The translations under genes and the position numbers were made by a program. A stretch of 57,868 bases of DNA from Erysipelotrichaceae bacterium (GTDB taxonomy: Bacteria > Bacillota_I > Bacilli_A > Erysipelotrichales > Erysipelotrichaceae). The first letter of the stretch is position 1, and each line of letters starts with the position of its first letter. The notes below the pieces were generated by a model. It was given only the letters and a program-made list of their open reading frames with translations, was not told the DNA's origin and ran no database searches. The DNA lies in the NCBI GenBank assembly GCA_017419165.1, contig JAFOLW010000047.1:1-57868 (forward strand), in the 5' to 3' direction. Of the stretch, positions 17,509 to 26,347 are shown in pieces.

Positions 17509-19010
17509 TTGTTGACCGGTTCAAAGTCGATGACTTTGTGTTTTTCGATGTATTCGGCGATGACTTCCACGACGTTGCGCTGTATCTCCTTGAGAGTCGG
17601 CGCATCTTTGATCATGTCGTAGTCCCCGCCGCCGGCAGCCCGGTAGTTGTTGACACATAATGTGAATTCGTCTTCGCCTTTGACGGCGATGCCGTTCCTG
17701 GTCAGCGAGGTGACCCTGTGACCGACCGGATTGGAAACTTTGATCGTATATTCGACGCCGTCGAGCATGTCGTAGTTGTGGTGCTGCGGCGTCGGGAAGT
17801 CGTTGTGGGCTTCGACGACGATCTTCCCGTCTTTGACGTCCCAGAACTGGGCATCCCGTTCCAGATACTCTTTCAGGATCTTTCCGTCGATCTTTTTGAC
17901 GACCAGAGTATTGGGGAAGACGTAGGTCGCGACCAGATCGCGCATCGTGATGTTTTTCTCAAAGCCTTTGGCGAACAGGAAGAGAGCGTTGGCACTGATG
18001 TCGGCGCCGGTCGCTTCGAAGCAGACGTTGTTGAGGAAGGTGATGACCTGCGACTTGTGCAGCCGGGCATCGAATTCATCCTTGATCAGCAGGTCGACGT
18101 CCGTCGTTCCCAGAGGCTGGTCGAGCCATTTCTGGCAATCCTGTTCCTCGTCCTTCATGATGTCCAGGATGTCCTGATCGGCTTGCGGATCGACGTTGAG
18201 CAGCCTGGCCCGGATCTCGTTTGTTTTCGTATCGATCTCGACATAGGAGATCTGCGAACCGTTGTGGGCGTTCTGAATGTAGAGCGTCCCGTTGCAGGTA
18301 CCGCACATCTCCATGTGCTGGTGTCCGCACAATAGGACGTCGAGATTGTCGATCTCCATGCACATCTGATAGCCCTTGTTTTCTCCGCCTTGCGCTCCTT
18401 TGGGCTCCAAGGTGTCCGGATCGGTCTCGAAACCGCCGTGATAGACGCCGATCACATAGTCGGCGTTTTCGTTTTCTTTGATCTGCCGGCAGATGTCTCT
18501 GGCACAGTCGAAGGCATCGATGAAGCTCATGTGAGCGATGTTCTCCGGCTTTTCCCAGTTCGGGATGTGCTGGGTGCAGACGCCGAAGATGGCCAGGGTC
18601 TTGCCGGCGATCTTCTTCAGATGGTAAGGCTTGGAGAAGGGCTTGCCGTCATAGAGGATGTTGGCACAGAGGCAGGGCATATGCAGGGAAGAGACGAAAT
18701 CCAGAAGGACGTCTTCGCCGTGATTGAAATCGTGGTTGCCCAGGTTATAGAAATCATAACCGATGGCGTTCATGATCTTAGCGAAGGGGTTGGGCTCGTT
18801 TCTTCGTTTTTCGAAGTGGTAGTAGGCCAGAGGCGAGCCTTCGAGGTTGTCGCCGTTGTCGATGAGTATGGTGTTTTCGTCTTTCAGGCGGCGGAAGGTA
18901 TGGGCGACCTTGCCGAAGCCGTGGTCCATCGCTTTCCCGTTGGCATAGCTGTAGGGATAGACGTAGGCGTGGACGTCGGAGGTCATGAGGATCTTGATCT
19001 TATCGTTCAT
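17490..19010 (-). CDS. 5'-nucleotidase / 2',3'-cyclic phosphodiesterase family metallophosphoesterase
   Basis: About 506 residues. The two-metal phosphoesterase domain shows SDVHAY, IDNGDNLEGSP, NLGNHDFNHG, VYHGGF and CGHQHMEMCG, in family order. The C-terminal substrate-binding domain ends with FTLCVNNYRAAGGGDY. The family removes phosphate from nucleotides or cyclic nucleotides, usually outside the cell. I see no signal peptide or membrane anchor, so this copy is probably cytoplasmic. I start at ATG 19010; a GTG two codons upstream is possible. The upstream ribosome site is weak (AGG). Confidence 0.85.
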   Translation of the reverse strand: MNDKIKILMTSDVHAYVYPYSYANGKAMDHGFGKVAHTFRRLKDENTILIDNGDNLEGSPLAYYHFEKRRNEPNPFAKIMNAIGYDFYNLGNHDFNHGEDVLLDFVSSLHMPCLCANILYDGKPFSKPYHLKKIAGKTLAIFGVCTQHIPNWEKPENIAHMSFIDAFDCARDICRQIKENENADYVIGVYHGGFETDPDTLEPKGAQGGENKGYQMCMEIDNLDVLLCGHQHMEMCGTCNGTLYIQNAHNGSQISYVEIDTKTNEIRARLLNVDPQADQDILDIMKDEEQDCQKWLDQPLGTTDVDLLIKDEFDARLHKSQVITFLNNVCFEATGADISANALFLFAKGFEKNITMRDLVATYVFPNTLVVKKIDGKILKEYLERDAQFWDVKDGKIVVEAHNDFPTPQHHNYDMLDGVEYTIKVSNPVGHRVTSLTRNGIAVKGEDEFTLCVNNYRAAGGGDYDMIKDAPTLKEIQRNVVEVIAEYIEKHKVIDFEPVNNIKIEI

Positions 19011-19102
19011 AGGCACCTGCTTTCTATCATCATGGTAGCATGAAAAAAGGAAATTCCATGTGCCGCTTCCTGATAAAATAGGGACATAAGAGGAAAAGAG
19101 CT

Positions 19103-19873
19103 ATGAAGATCGATGAACGATTTGCGGATGAACTGAATTTCAGGGACCTCGGCGGCCTGGAGACCTGCGACGGTCACAGGGTGAAGAAGGGCTTTTTCTA
19201 CCGCGGTGCCGGACTTTGTTATTTCAATGAGGAAGAGCTTGCGGAGTTTGCGAAGCTGCATGTCAAGACGGTCATGGACTTACGTTCGAAGTCGGAGACG
19301 AAGGCTCTGCCCGATCCGCCGGTCGAAGGGGCGAAGATCATCGAACACAGCGGGCTTACGGTCAAGGGATCGGAAGATATCGACTGGTCGCCGGCCGGGA
19401 TGGCGAAGATCGGCGGTGAGGCAATGGAACAGCTCGATAAGATCACGGGCTACTACAAGAACATCGCCTTTGACAACGAAGCCTTCAAGATCATGATCAA
19501 CGAGGTCGTCAAGGGGAAGACACCGCTGTATTTTCACTGTGCGACCGGCAAGGACCGCACCGGCGTGGCAGCGATGATCCTGCTGGGGATCCTGGATGTG
19601 AAGGAAGAAGAGATCCGCAAGGATTATCTGCTGAGCAACGTCTTCCGCAAGAAGGTCTTGGAAGAAAGTCTGGAAAAGGTGGCGGACCGTGCGAAGGAAC
19701 ATCCGGAGATCGCCTTGTTGATCACTTTGCAGGACGGCGTCGCGGAGAGGACTTTCGACATCGTCACGGATTCGATCAGGGAACGTTACGGAGACTTCGA
19801 CCGATACTGTTTTGAAGAATTCGGGCTTTCTTTTGAGGACAGAGCAGAACTGAAGGGCCGATATACCGAGTAA
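19103..19873 (+). CDS. Tyrosine-protein-phosphatase-like enzyme (Y_phosphatase3 family)
   Basis: 256 residues with the N-terminal FRDLGGL and RGAGL strings of this family. The active-site loop HCATGKDRTG has its nucleophilic Cys at residue 146 and Arg six positions on. In bacteria these enzymes may act on phosphotyrosine or phosphoinositides. GAGGAAAAG is the ribosome site, and TAAAAT upstream at about 19074-19079 a possible -10. Divergent from the nucleotidase gene. No signal peptide. Confidence 0.85.
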   Translation: MKIDERFADELNFRDLGGLETCDGHRVKKGFFYRGAGLCYFNEEELAEFAKLHVKTVMDLRSKSETKALPDPPVEGAKIIEHSGLTVKGSEDIDWSPAGMAKIGGEAMEQLDKITGYYKNIAFDNEAFKIMINEVVKGKTPLYFHCATGKDRTGVAAMILLGILDVKEEEIRKDYLLSNVFRKKVLEESLEKVADRAKEHPEIALLITLQDGVAERTFDIVTDSIRERYGDFDRYCFEEFGLSFEDRAELKGRYTE

Positions 19874-19994
19874 AAAAGTTCGGACAAAGCGTTTTGAACG
19901 GCATTTTCCGTGACCTTCGTTCCGATCTTTTGTATAAGAAGGAGGATCGGACGGGCTTTTCGAAACTTGCGATGGGAAAGCCTTGTTTTTGGAT

Positions 19995-20044
19995 TATAAT
20001 TATTGTGTAAATCTATGTAGGATTTATAGAAAAAGGAGAGAAAA
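19995..20044 (+). promoter_or_regulatory. Promoter and leader of the Ugp-type importer operon
   Basis: TATAAT (19995-20000) starts a leader of about 40 nt, ending in AAAGGAG before ATG 20045. The 171-nt gap from 19874 otherwise shows no gene; I see no clear -35 or terminator in it. Confidence 0.55.
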
Positions 20045-21319
20045 ATGAAAAAACTATTCAAAGTACTTTCTTTAGCTCTCGTTGCCATGATGTTGGTTGC
20101 CTGCTCCGGCGGCAACGGCGGCAACGAAGGCGGACAGGCAGCTGCTGAACCGGCTGAGATCGTCTTCTGGCACACTCTCACAGACCATGATGAAGAGAAC
20201 GTCAAAGAGATCGTCGATGCATTCAACGCTGCAAACGAAGGTGTCTACCATGTCACTCAGGAAACTCAGCCGTTAGACGGTTTCGAAGCTAAGGTCTTGG
20301 AATCCGTTACCAACGGTGTCGGTCCGAACCTTGTCTGGTTATATCCGGGCACGGCTACGGAATATGTCGGTGAAGGTCTGGCACTCGATTTCGGTCAGTA
20401 TCTGACAGACGCTGATGTCAAGAACCGTGTCTCCGAAGGTATCTGGGCTTCCGTTACCGATTACGAAGACGGCAAGATGCATGCAGTTCCGGGTACTCTG
20501 ACCGGTCCGATCATGTTCTACAACCAGGACCTTTTAGACAAGTACGGCCAGACGATGCCGACGACTTGGGATGAATTGCTCGATGTCTGTAAGGTCGTCG
20601 TTGACGGCGAAAAGGCAGAAGGCCATGACATCATGGGCTTTGGTCCGGACTCTGTCGATACTTTAGGTATCATCGTCTTAAAACAGTTAGGTCTGGAATA
20701 CATCAATGCCGACAAGACAGCGAATGACTGGACTGATCAGAAGTTCGTCGATTGGCTCAACTGGTGGAAACAGGCAGAGGCTGACGGTTATTTCCAGTTA
20801 GTCGATCCTGAAGGCTACCACTCAGGTCCGTTCGGCAACCAGAACTATCTGTGCTACTTAGGTTCTTCTGCAGGTATCGGCTACATCAACCACGACTCAT
20901 TCAACATGACGACGGGTGCTGTTCCGCAGGTCGCAGGCGGCAAGAACTACACGGAAACGACTGTTCGTGCATTGGTCGGTTTCACCAAGGGTGATGCTTC
21001 CGATGAAGGCGCAGCTAAGTTCGCTGCATTCTTCGCAAATGCCGAAAACAACACCAAGTTCGTTCAGACTTACGGTGCAGCTTCTCCATATCTCGATGTT
21101 GCAGCTTCTGACGAATACAAGAACTACGCAGCAGGTTCTCCTGCGATCCAGGCTCTGGCTCTTATGACGGACTATGCCGGTACTCGTACCAATGTCGTCG
21201 GCCAGCAGGCTTGCAAGGAAGCGATCACTCAGGCTCTGAAGATCGCCGTTGCAGGTACGGATACTGTTGAAGCTTTAACTACTGCGCAGGCTCAGGCAAA
21301 CGCCGCTTTAAGCGAGTAG
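20045..21319 (+). CDS. Extracellular solute-binding lipoprotein (UgpB/sugar type)
   Basis: 424 residues. The signal peptide has lipobox LVAC with lipidated Cys at residue 20, followed by a short Gly/Asn-rich linker. The mature part looks like a family 1 binding protein: IVFWHTLTDHDEENVKEIVD near the N-terminus, then GPNLVWLYPGTATEY, and a C-terminal helix rich in Ala/Gln. It presents ligand to the permeases encoded downstream. Codon choice differs from neighbours (more GCT, GGT, TTA), consistent with high expression. Resemblance to UgpB suggests a glycerophosphate-type or sugar ligand. Confidence 0.85.
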   Translation: MKKLFKVLSLALVAMMLVACSGGNGGNEGGQAAAEPAEIVFWHTLTDHDEENVKEIVDAFNAANEGVYHVTQETQPLDGFEAKVLESVTNGVGPNLVWLYPGTATEYVGEGLALDFGQYLTDADVKNRVSEGIWASVTDYEDGKMHAVPGTLTGPIMFYNQDLLDKYGQTMPTTWDELLDVCKVVVDGEKAEGHDIMGFGPDSVDTLGIIVLKQLGLEYINADKTANDWTDQKFVDWLNWWKQAEADGYFQLVDPEGYHSGPFGNQNYLCYLGSSAGIGYINHDSFNMTTGAVPQVAGGKNYTETTVRALVGFTKGDASDEGAAKFAAFFANAENNTKFVQTYGAASPYLDVAASDEYKNYAAGSPAIQALALMTDYAGTRTNVVGQQACKEAITQALKIAVAGTDTVEALTTAQAQANAALSE

Positions 21320-21328
21320 TTTGGAAGT

Positions 21329-22627
21329 ATGGCAAGGAACAAGCTTTTCGTATTCATGCTGGATGCGCTGTGCTCATCTGATCTCGATCAGATGAGACAG
21401 CTGCCGAATTTCGCATGGATGTTTGAGAAAGGTTCATGTGTAAAACATATCGAGCCGATCTATCCGAGCTTCACTTATCCTTGTCATTGTACGGTCATTA
21501 CAGGGAACACCGTGAAACATCACGGTGTTCCTCATAATGCGATCCTGGAGGTCGAAAATCCCGACGCTCCGTGGTACAACCAGCGTGCAGATGTGAAATG
21601 TCCAACCATTTTTGATTATGCGAAGAAGGCTGGATATCTGACATGTTCACTCAGCTGGCCGGTATCGGGCAAAGCCGATATCGATCTCAATATGCCGATG
21701 ATCGTCCCGCCCGGCTATATGGGAGACGATCCGGGACAGTTCCTCTGGGGCAATGCATCAAAGGAACTGATGGACAGGTATTTCTGGAAATACGGAAGAT
21801 ATCTGATGGGCAAGGACAGGAGCCTTGACCTTTATACGATGGCTTTGGCACCGGACATCATCCGCGACTATCATCAGCCGGATGTGATGTTCGTCAAGAT
21901 GTGCGACCTGGATACCGCAAGGCATGTCAACGGCGTCTATTCGCCGGAGGCGGAAGAACAGCTGAGAAAGCACAATTATGAATTCGGCGTTCTGCTCGAA
22001 TGTATCCGCCGTTACGGTGATTTTGAACATACGGATTTTGTGATCCTGGGCGATCACGGACAGCAGGATATCACGATGAACCTCAACGTCAACGTCCTGC
22101 TGAAAGAGGCGGGCTTCATCCGCTGCGATGAAAACGGTAAGCTCGTCGACTACGATGCGTATTGTCATTCCGTATCTTTATCGGCCTGGATCGTTCTCAA
22201 GGATCCAAACGATGATGCGATGCGGGAAAAAGTATATTCCTTCTTAAAGAAACTCAAAGATGATCCGAAGTACAATATCGGTTATCTATATACGAAGAAA
22301 GAAGCAGATGAACTTTTCGGTCTGACGGGACCCTTGGATTTCGTCATCGAGGGGAAGGAGCCGATGTCGTTCTCCAGCACGCTGGAGGGCAGGGATGCCT
22401 TCGAAAAGTATCTGCGTCCCGGGCAGCACAGTTCGGCGGCCAGCCATGGCCATCTGCCCTGGCGCGATGAGACGACGACGTTCATCGCTGCCGGTCCGGA
22501 TATCGCCGAAAACGTGGTGATCGAGCGTTCGTCCATGTTGAACGAGGCGCCGACGATGGCGGCGATGCTGGGACTTCGTATGGAGGATACCGAAGGAAAG
22601 GTCATCGAAGAGCTGATCAGAAAATAA
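21329..22627 (+). CDS. Type I phosphodiesterase / nucleotide pyrophosphatase (alkaline phosphatase superfamily)
   Basis: 432 residues. The N-terminus FVFMLDAL gives the first metal Asp. YPSFTYPCHCTVITGN carries the nucleophile Thr in the NPP-style context, followed by KHHGVPHN. Later metal ligands are DLDTARH, LGDHGQQD and SHGHLPW. NPP enzymes split phosphodiester or pyrophosphate bonds. No signal peptide is seen, so it should act inside the cell on material brought in by the surrounding ABC importer. It sits 9 nt after the binding protein and 24 nt before the ATPase gene. Confidence 0.85.
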   Translation: MARNKLFVFMLDALCSSDLDQMRQLPNFAWMFEKGSCVKHIEPIYPSFTYPCHCTVITGNTVKHHGVPHNAILEVENPDAPWYNQRADVKCPTIFDYAKKAGYLTCSLSWPVSGKADIDLNMPMIVPPGYMGDDPGQFLWGNASKELMDRYFWKYGRYLMGKDRSLDLYTMALAPDIIRDYHQPDVMFVKMCDLDTARHVNGVYSPEAEEQLRKHNYEFGVLLECIRRYGDFEHTDFVILGDHGQQDITMNLNVNVLLKEAGFIRCDENGKLVDYDAYCHSVSLSAWIVLKDPNDDAMREKVYSFLKKLKDDPKYNIGYLYTKKEADELFGLTGPLDFVIEGKEPMSFSSTLEGRDAFEKYLRPGQHSSAASHGHLPWRDETTTFIAAGPDIAENVVIERSSMLNEAPTMAAMLGLRMEDTEGKVIEELIRK

Positions 22628-22651
22628 TTGTTTATTTAAAGGAGGAAAACA

Positions 22652-23707
22652 ATGAAAATACGCCTGGAGAATATCGTCAAACGTTTTGACGATAACACAG
22701 CAGTCAATGATTTTTCTGCTGAGATCGAGTCGGGGGAACTGGTAACGCTTTTGGGTCCTTCGGGCTGTGGTAAGAGTACGATGCTGAACATGCTTTCAGG
22801 TATTCTTTATCCGACCGAAGGCAAGATCTATTTCGATGACGATGACGTTACTTATGTCTCTCCGGAGAAAAGAGGTATCGGATTGGTCTTCCAGAACTAT
22901 GCCCTCTATCCTCACATGACGGTACTGGAAAACATCTGCTTCCCTCTGGAGATCAAGAAAGTTCCTAAGAAGGAAAGGATCGAGAAAGCCAAGAAGATGG
23001 CGCAGCTGGTCCATGTCGACGGCATGCTCAACCGAAAGCCGGGTCAGCTCTCCGGCGGTCAGCAGCAGCGTGTTGCGATCGCCCGTGCTCTGGTCAAGGA
23101 ACCGAGACTTCTGTTGTTGGATGAGCCTTTGTCCAACCTCGATGCGCGTCTTCGTATCGAAATGAGAGAAGAGATCCGCCGTATCCAGCTGGAGACCGGT
23201 GTCACGACGATCTTCGTCACCCACGACCAGGAAGAGGCCATGTCGATCTCCGACCATATCATCCTTATGAAACTGGGCGTCTTGCAGCAGTATGACAAGC
23301 CGCAGTACTTATATGACCAGCCGGCCAACTGTTTCGTTGCCGACTTCCTGGGCAACCCGCCGATCAACAAGGTCGAAGGCGTCGTCAAAGACGGCAAAGT
23401 CCTTTTGGGCGAAGAGGAAGTCGATTCCCGTGTCCGTGTGGAAAACGTTCCGGACGGTACGGAAGTCTTCCTGTCTTTCCGTGCCGAGAGCGTCATCCTG
23501 GACGATGCTTCCCCGCTCAGAGCGAAAGTCGTCATGACTTCCGTCATGGGCAAAGAGATCATCACTTCCTTCATCCTGGGCGGCAAGGAAGTCCGCGGCT
23601 ACATGAATTCCGATGTCGAACTGAAGAGAGATCAGGACATCGGTATCTCCTTCAAGAAATCCGGCGTATTCGTATTCGACTTTGAAAGCGGAGAACGTTA
23701 CTTATGA
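22652..23707 (+). CDS. ugpC: ABC importer ATP-binding subunit (UgpC/MalK type)
   Basis: 351 residues. Walker A GPSGCGKST lies near residue 36. The Q-loop is VFQNYALYPHMTV. The signature LSGGQQQRVAIARAL, Walker B LLLLDEPLSNLD and the switch His in FVTHDQEEA follow. The C-terminal ~110 residues are the TOBE/OB regulatory domain typical of MalK/UgpC. It hydrolyses ATP for the two permeases downstream. Strong AAAGGAGG precedes ATG 22652, and the stop overlaps the next gene by 4 nt. Confidence 0.9.
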   Translation: MKIRLENIVKRFDDNTAVNDFSAEIESGELVTLLGPSGCGKSTMLNMLSGILYPTEGKIYFDDDDVTYVSPEKRGIGLVFQNYALYPHMTVLENICFPLEIKKVPKKERIEKAKKMAQLVHVDGMLNRKPGQLSGGQQQRVAIARALVKEPRLLLLDEPLSNLDARLRIEMREEIRRIQLETGVTTIFVTHDQEEAMSISDHIILMKLGVLQQYDKPQYLYDQPANCFVADFLGNPPINKVEGVVKDGKVLLGEEEVDSRVRVENVPDGTEVFLSFRAESVILDDASPLRAKVVMTSVMGKEIITSFILGGKEVRGYMNSDVELKRDQDIGISFKKSGVFVFDFESGERYL

Positions 23708-24642
23708 TCAAGAAACCTTTTTTCGAAAGGATCAAACCGCTGCTGTACCTGCTGCCGTTCATCATTTCGGTAAGTATCTTCACGCTTTATCCGATCGTGA
23801 ACGTCATCAGGATGTCCTTTTTGGAGGGCTATAAGTACCTTTCGGGTTCTTATACGGGCGTCGGTTTCGGCAACTATCAGAAGGTCCTGAGCGATCCTTT
23901 CTTCCGGCAGGCACTTTCCAATACGTTCCGTTACGTATTGCTGGTGGTCCCGATCTCAACGGTCATAGCGATCGTCCTTGCGACATTGCTGAACCAGAAG
24001 ATCAAATTCCAGTCGTTCTTCCAGACGGCGTACTTCTTGCCGATGGTCACATCTTCGCTGGCGGTCGGTCTTGCCTGGCGTTTCATGTTCAACGACAAAG
24101 TCGGTATCCTGAACTATGTATTGAGCCTGTTCGGCATCAAGGGTGCCGACTGGCTGACATCCATTCCGGGCAACTTCTATGCCGTCGTCATCTTCGGTAT
24201 CTGGGCGATCCTGCCCAATACGATCATCCTGCTGCTGTCGGGCTTGCAGAACATCGACCCGTTATATTACACGGCAGCGAAAGTCGACGGTGCCAAGACA
24301 CTGCGTATCTTCTTCAGGATCACGGTGCCGCTTCTGGCTCCGACGATCATGCTGGTGATCATCATCAATACGATCTCGACCTTCAAGATGTACCACGAAC
24401 TCTTCCCGTTGTTCAACGGTCCGGGTATCGCCTACAACTTGTTTACCGTCGTCTACTATATCTACTACGAATTCCGCGTCATGTCGCCGCCGAAGTACGG
24501 CTATGCGGCTGCGGCAGCCGTCATGCTGCTGATCACGGTCTTCGTATTCACTATGCTGCAGCGTGCCGTTCAGGCGTGGTCAAGAAAGGAGAGAGGCGAA
24601 GATGTCAAGAAAGTCAAGAAGCACAGAGACGAACTCCGATAG
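23704..24642 (+). CDS. ugpA: ABC importer permease (UgpA/MalF type)
   Basis: 312 residues with six predicted membrane segments. The cytoplasmic coupling loop YYTAAKVDGAKTLRIFFRIT (EAA motif, about residue 190-210) contacts the ATPase. The start overlaps the ATPase stop (ATGA), and the charged C-terminal tail overlaps the next permease start by about 40 nt. Confidence 0.88.
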   Translation: MIKKPFFERIKPLLYLLPFIISVSIFTLYPIVNVIRMSFLEGYKYLSGSYTGVGFGNYQKVLSDPFFRQALSNTFRYVLLVVPISTVIAIVLATLLNQKIKFQSFFQTAYFLPMVTSSLAVGLAWRFMFNDKVGILNYVLSLFGIKGADWLTSIPGNFYAVVIFGIWAILPNTIILLLSGLQNIDPLYYTAAKVDGAKTLRIFFRITVPLLAPTIMLVIIINTISTFKMYHELFPLFNGPGIAYNLFTVVYYIYYEFRVMSPPKYGYAAAAAVMLLITVFVFTMLQRAVQAWSRKERGEDVKKVKKHRDELR

Positions 24643-25480
24643 ACAAGTCAACAAGGAGCCCGTATCCGTCAGCCGGATACTCATGTATGTCGTACTGTTC
24701 ATCGGCGCTTTGCTGATGATCTTCCCGTTCTACTGGATGATCACCGGTGCATTCAAGAGCTGGACAGAGGTCAATCTGATCCCGCCGACACTGTTCCCGG
24801 AGAATCCGCTGAACATTGAAAACTTCATTTACGCATTCAAGACCGCACCGTTCGGAAGATATTTCGTCAACTCCGTCCTGGCGCTGATCGGCTGTATCGT
24901 CACCTGTTCCTTCACGACGATCCTGGCGGCTTATGCTTTCTCGAGACTTCGTTTCCCGGGCAGAGAATTCATCTTCTCGCTGCTGCTGTCGCTGATGATG
25001 GTCCCTTACGAGATGATCATCATCACCAACTACCGTACGATCGTCTCCTGGAAACTTCATGATACGATCTGGGCACTGATCCTGCCATTCATGTCTTCCA
25101 TCTTCTATACGTACATCCTGAAAGGATTCTTTGATTCCGTTCCCGAATCTCTGTATCAGGCAGCAAAGGTCGACGGATGTTCCGACTGGAAGTATCTGTG
25201 GAGAGTCATGGTCCCGATGGCCAAGTCTTCGCTGGCAACGATCATCTTACTGAATGCGATCGCTACCTGGAACTCCTTCTTATGGCCGATGATCGCGACC
25301 AACTCCAAGAACGTCAGAACACTGCCGTTCGGTCTGTATGCGTTCATGACCGAAGGCGGACAGCGTAACGAAAGGATGATGGCTGCATCGACGATCGTCG
25401 TCGTACCGATGATCATCGTCTTCCTCTTCGCAAGGAAGTACATCATCTCCGGTATGTCCCGCGGCGGTATCAAGGGTTAA
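24602..25480 (+). CDS. ugpE: ABC importer permease (UgpE/MalG type)
   Basis: 292 residues with six membrane segments. The coupling loop is YQAAKVDGCSDWKYLWRVM, and the conserved start of the domain is FPFYWMITGAFKS. It pairs with UgpA in the membrane. I chose ATG 24602, preceded by AAGGAGAG; an upstream in-frame ATG at 24563 has no ribosome site. The 41-nt overlap with ugpA indicates coupled translation. Substrate is inferred only from the operon: a phosphodiester or glycerophosphate-type compound. Confidence 0.88.
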   Translation: MSRKSRSTETNSDRQVNKEPVSVSRILMYVVLFIGALLMIFPFYWMITGAFKSWTEVNLIPPTLFPENPLNIENFIYAFKTAPFGRYFVNSVLALIGCIVTCSFTTILAAYAFSRLRFPGREFIFSLLLSLMMVPYEMIIITNYRTIVSWKLHDTIWALILPFMSSIFYTYILKGFFDSVPESLYQAAKVDGCSDWKYLWRVMVPMAKSSLATIILLNAIATWNSFLWPMIATNSKNVRTLPFGLYAFMTEGGQRNERMMAASTIVVVPMIIVFLFARKYIISGMSRGGIKG

Positions 25481-25495
25481 CAAAAAAGACAAACG

Positions 25496-25520
25496 AAAAG
25501 GAGATCGCATCTCCTTTTCT
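25496..25520. terminator. Bidirectional terminator
   Basis: AAAAGGAGAT (25496-25505) pairs with ATCTCCTTTT (25509-25518). It lies between the importer operon and the converging trhA gene. Confidence 0.85.
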
Positions 25521-25527
25521 TTATGCC

Positions 25528-26214
25528 TCAGACGATGTAAGCGAATATCATGATGTAGTGACACAGGCTTCCCAGTAAGACGAAGATATGGAAGATCTCG
25601 TGCTGGGTCCAGTCATCGTTGATCCTGATCTTCAGGGCATAGATGACCGCCCCGACCGTATACATGAGACCGCCGGTCAGTAAGAAGAAGAAAGCCGGTC
25701 CGGAGAGGGCGGCATAGATCTCTTTGATCTTCAGTAAGGCCAGCCAGCCCATTGCGACATAGACGATCGATGAGACGTAGCGCGGACAGTAGACGAAGAA
25801 CAGTTTCATCAGGATGCCGATAAAGGCCAGCGACCAGATCAGGACGAGCAGCAGGATGCCGCCGTCTTCTTTGATCGCATTCAGGCAGATCGGCGTATAG
25901 GTCCCCGCGATCAGCAAGAAGATCGAACAGTGATCCAGGCGCTTCAGGATCCCGGTCTGTCTTTCCGGCAGGATGAAGCTGTGATAGGCACTGCTTGCCC
26001 CGTACAGAAGGATCAGGGAGAGGCAGTAGATGCTGACGGAGAGCAGAGTTGTGAGATCGGAATGATGCAGACCGGTCTTTGACAAAAGGACCGGCGAGGC
26101 AAAGACCGCGGCAACGAAGCCGATGAAATGGGTCAGGGCACTGATGGGATCTTTGATGCGGATATATGGCCGAAAGTCCATGGAACTCGTATCGTTCAAA
26201 CGTATTTCTGACAT
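25528..26214 (-). CDS. trhA: TrhA / hemolysin III (PAQR) family membrane protein
   Basis: 228 residues with seven membrane segments. Family motifs are PISALTHFIGFV at the N-terminus, GASSAYHSF, LDHCSIFLLIAGTYTP and the C-terminal HEIFHIFVLLGSLCHY, which supply the conserved His/Asp/Ser that bind zinc in PAQR proteins. The family influences membrane lipid state; the haemolysin name is historical. AAGGAGGG precedes ATG 26214. It is divergent from a DUF1836 regulator, with candidate operators between them. Confidence 0.88.
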   Translation of the reverse strand: MSEIRLNDTSSMDFRPYIRIKDPISALTHFIGFVAAVFASPVLLSKTGLHHSDLTTLLSVSIYCLSLILLYGASSAYHSFILPERQTGILKRLDHCSIFLLIAGTYTPICLNAIKEDGGILLLVLIWSLAFIGILMKLFFVYCPRYVSSIVYVAMGWLALLKIKEIYAALSGPAFFFLLTGGLMYTVGAVIYALKIRINDDWTQHEIFHIFVLLGSLCHYIMIFAYIV

Positions 26215-26253
26215 GTTTCCCTCCTTGTTTCAAATGATCATAAACGATATAAT

Positions 26254-26325
26254 AAACCTGTAACAGGTTTTTCAAAAACCTCTAACTAAATATTAAGATG
26301 TTTATTTAAAACCTGTCAAGAGTTT
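26254..26325. promoter_or_regulatory. Two operator-like repeats in the trhA/DUF1836 divergent promoter
   Basis: Site 1 is a perfect inverted repeat, AAACCTGT-A-ACAGGTTT, at 26254-26270. Site 2 has the left arm AAACCTGT at 26309-26316 and a weaker right arm ending at 26325. Site 1 overlaps -10-like TATAAT/TATTAT sequences on the two strands. The likely binder is the DUF1836 protein encoded next door. Confidence 0.55.
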
Positions 26326-26347
26326 TTAAAAAACCGATTGGAGCACT

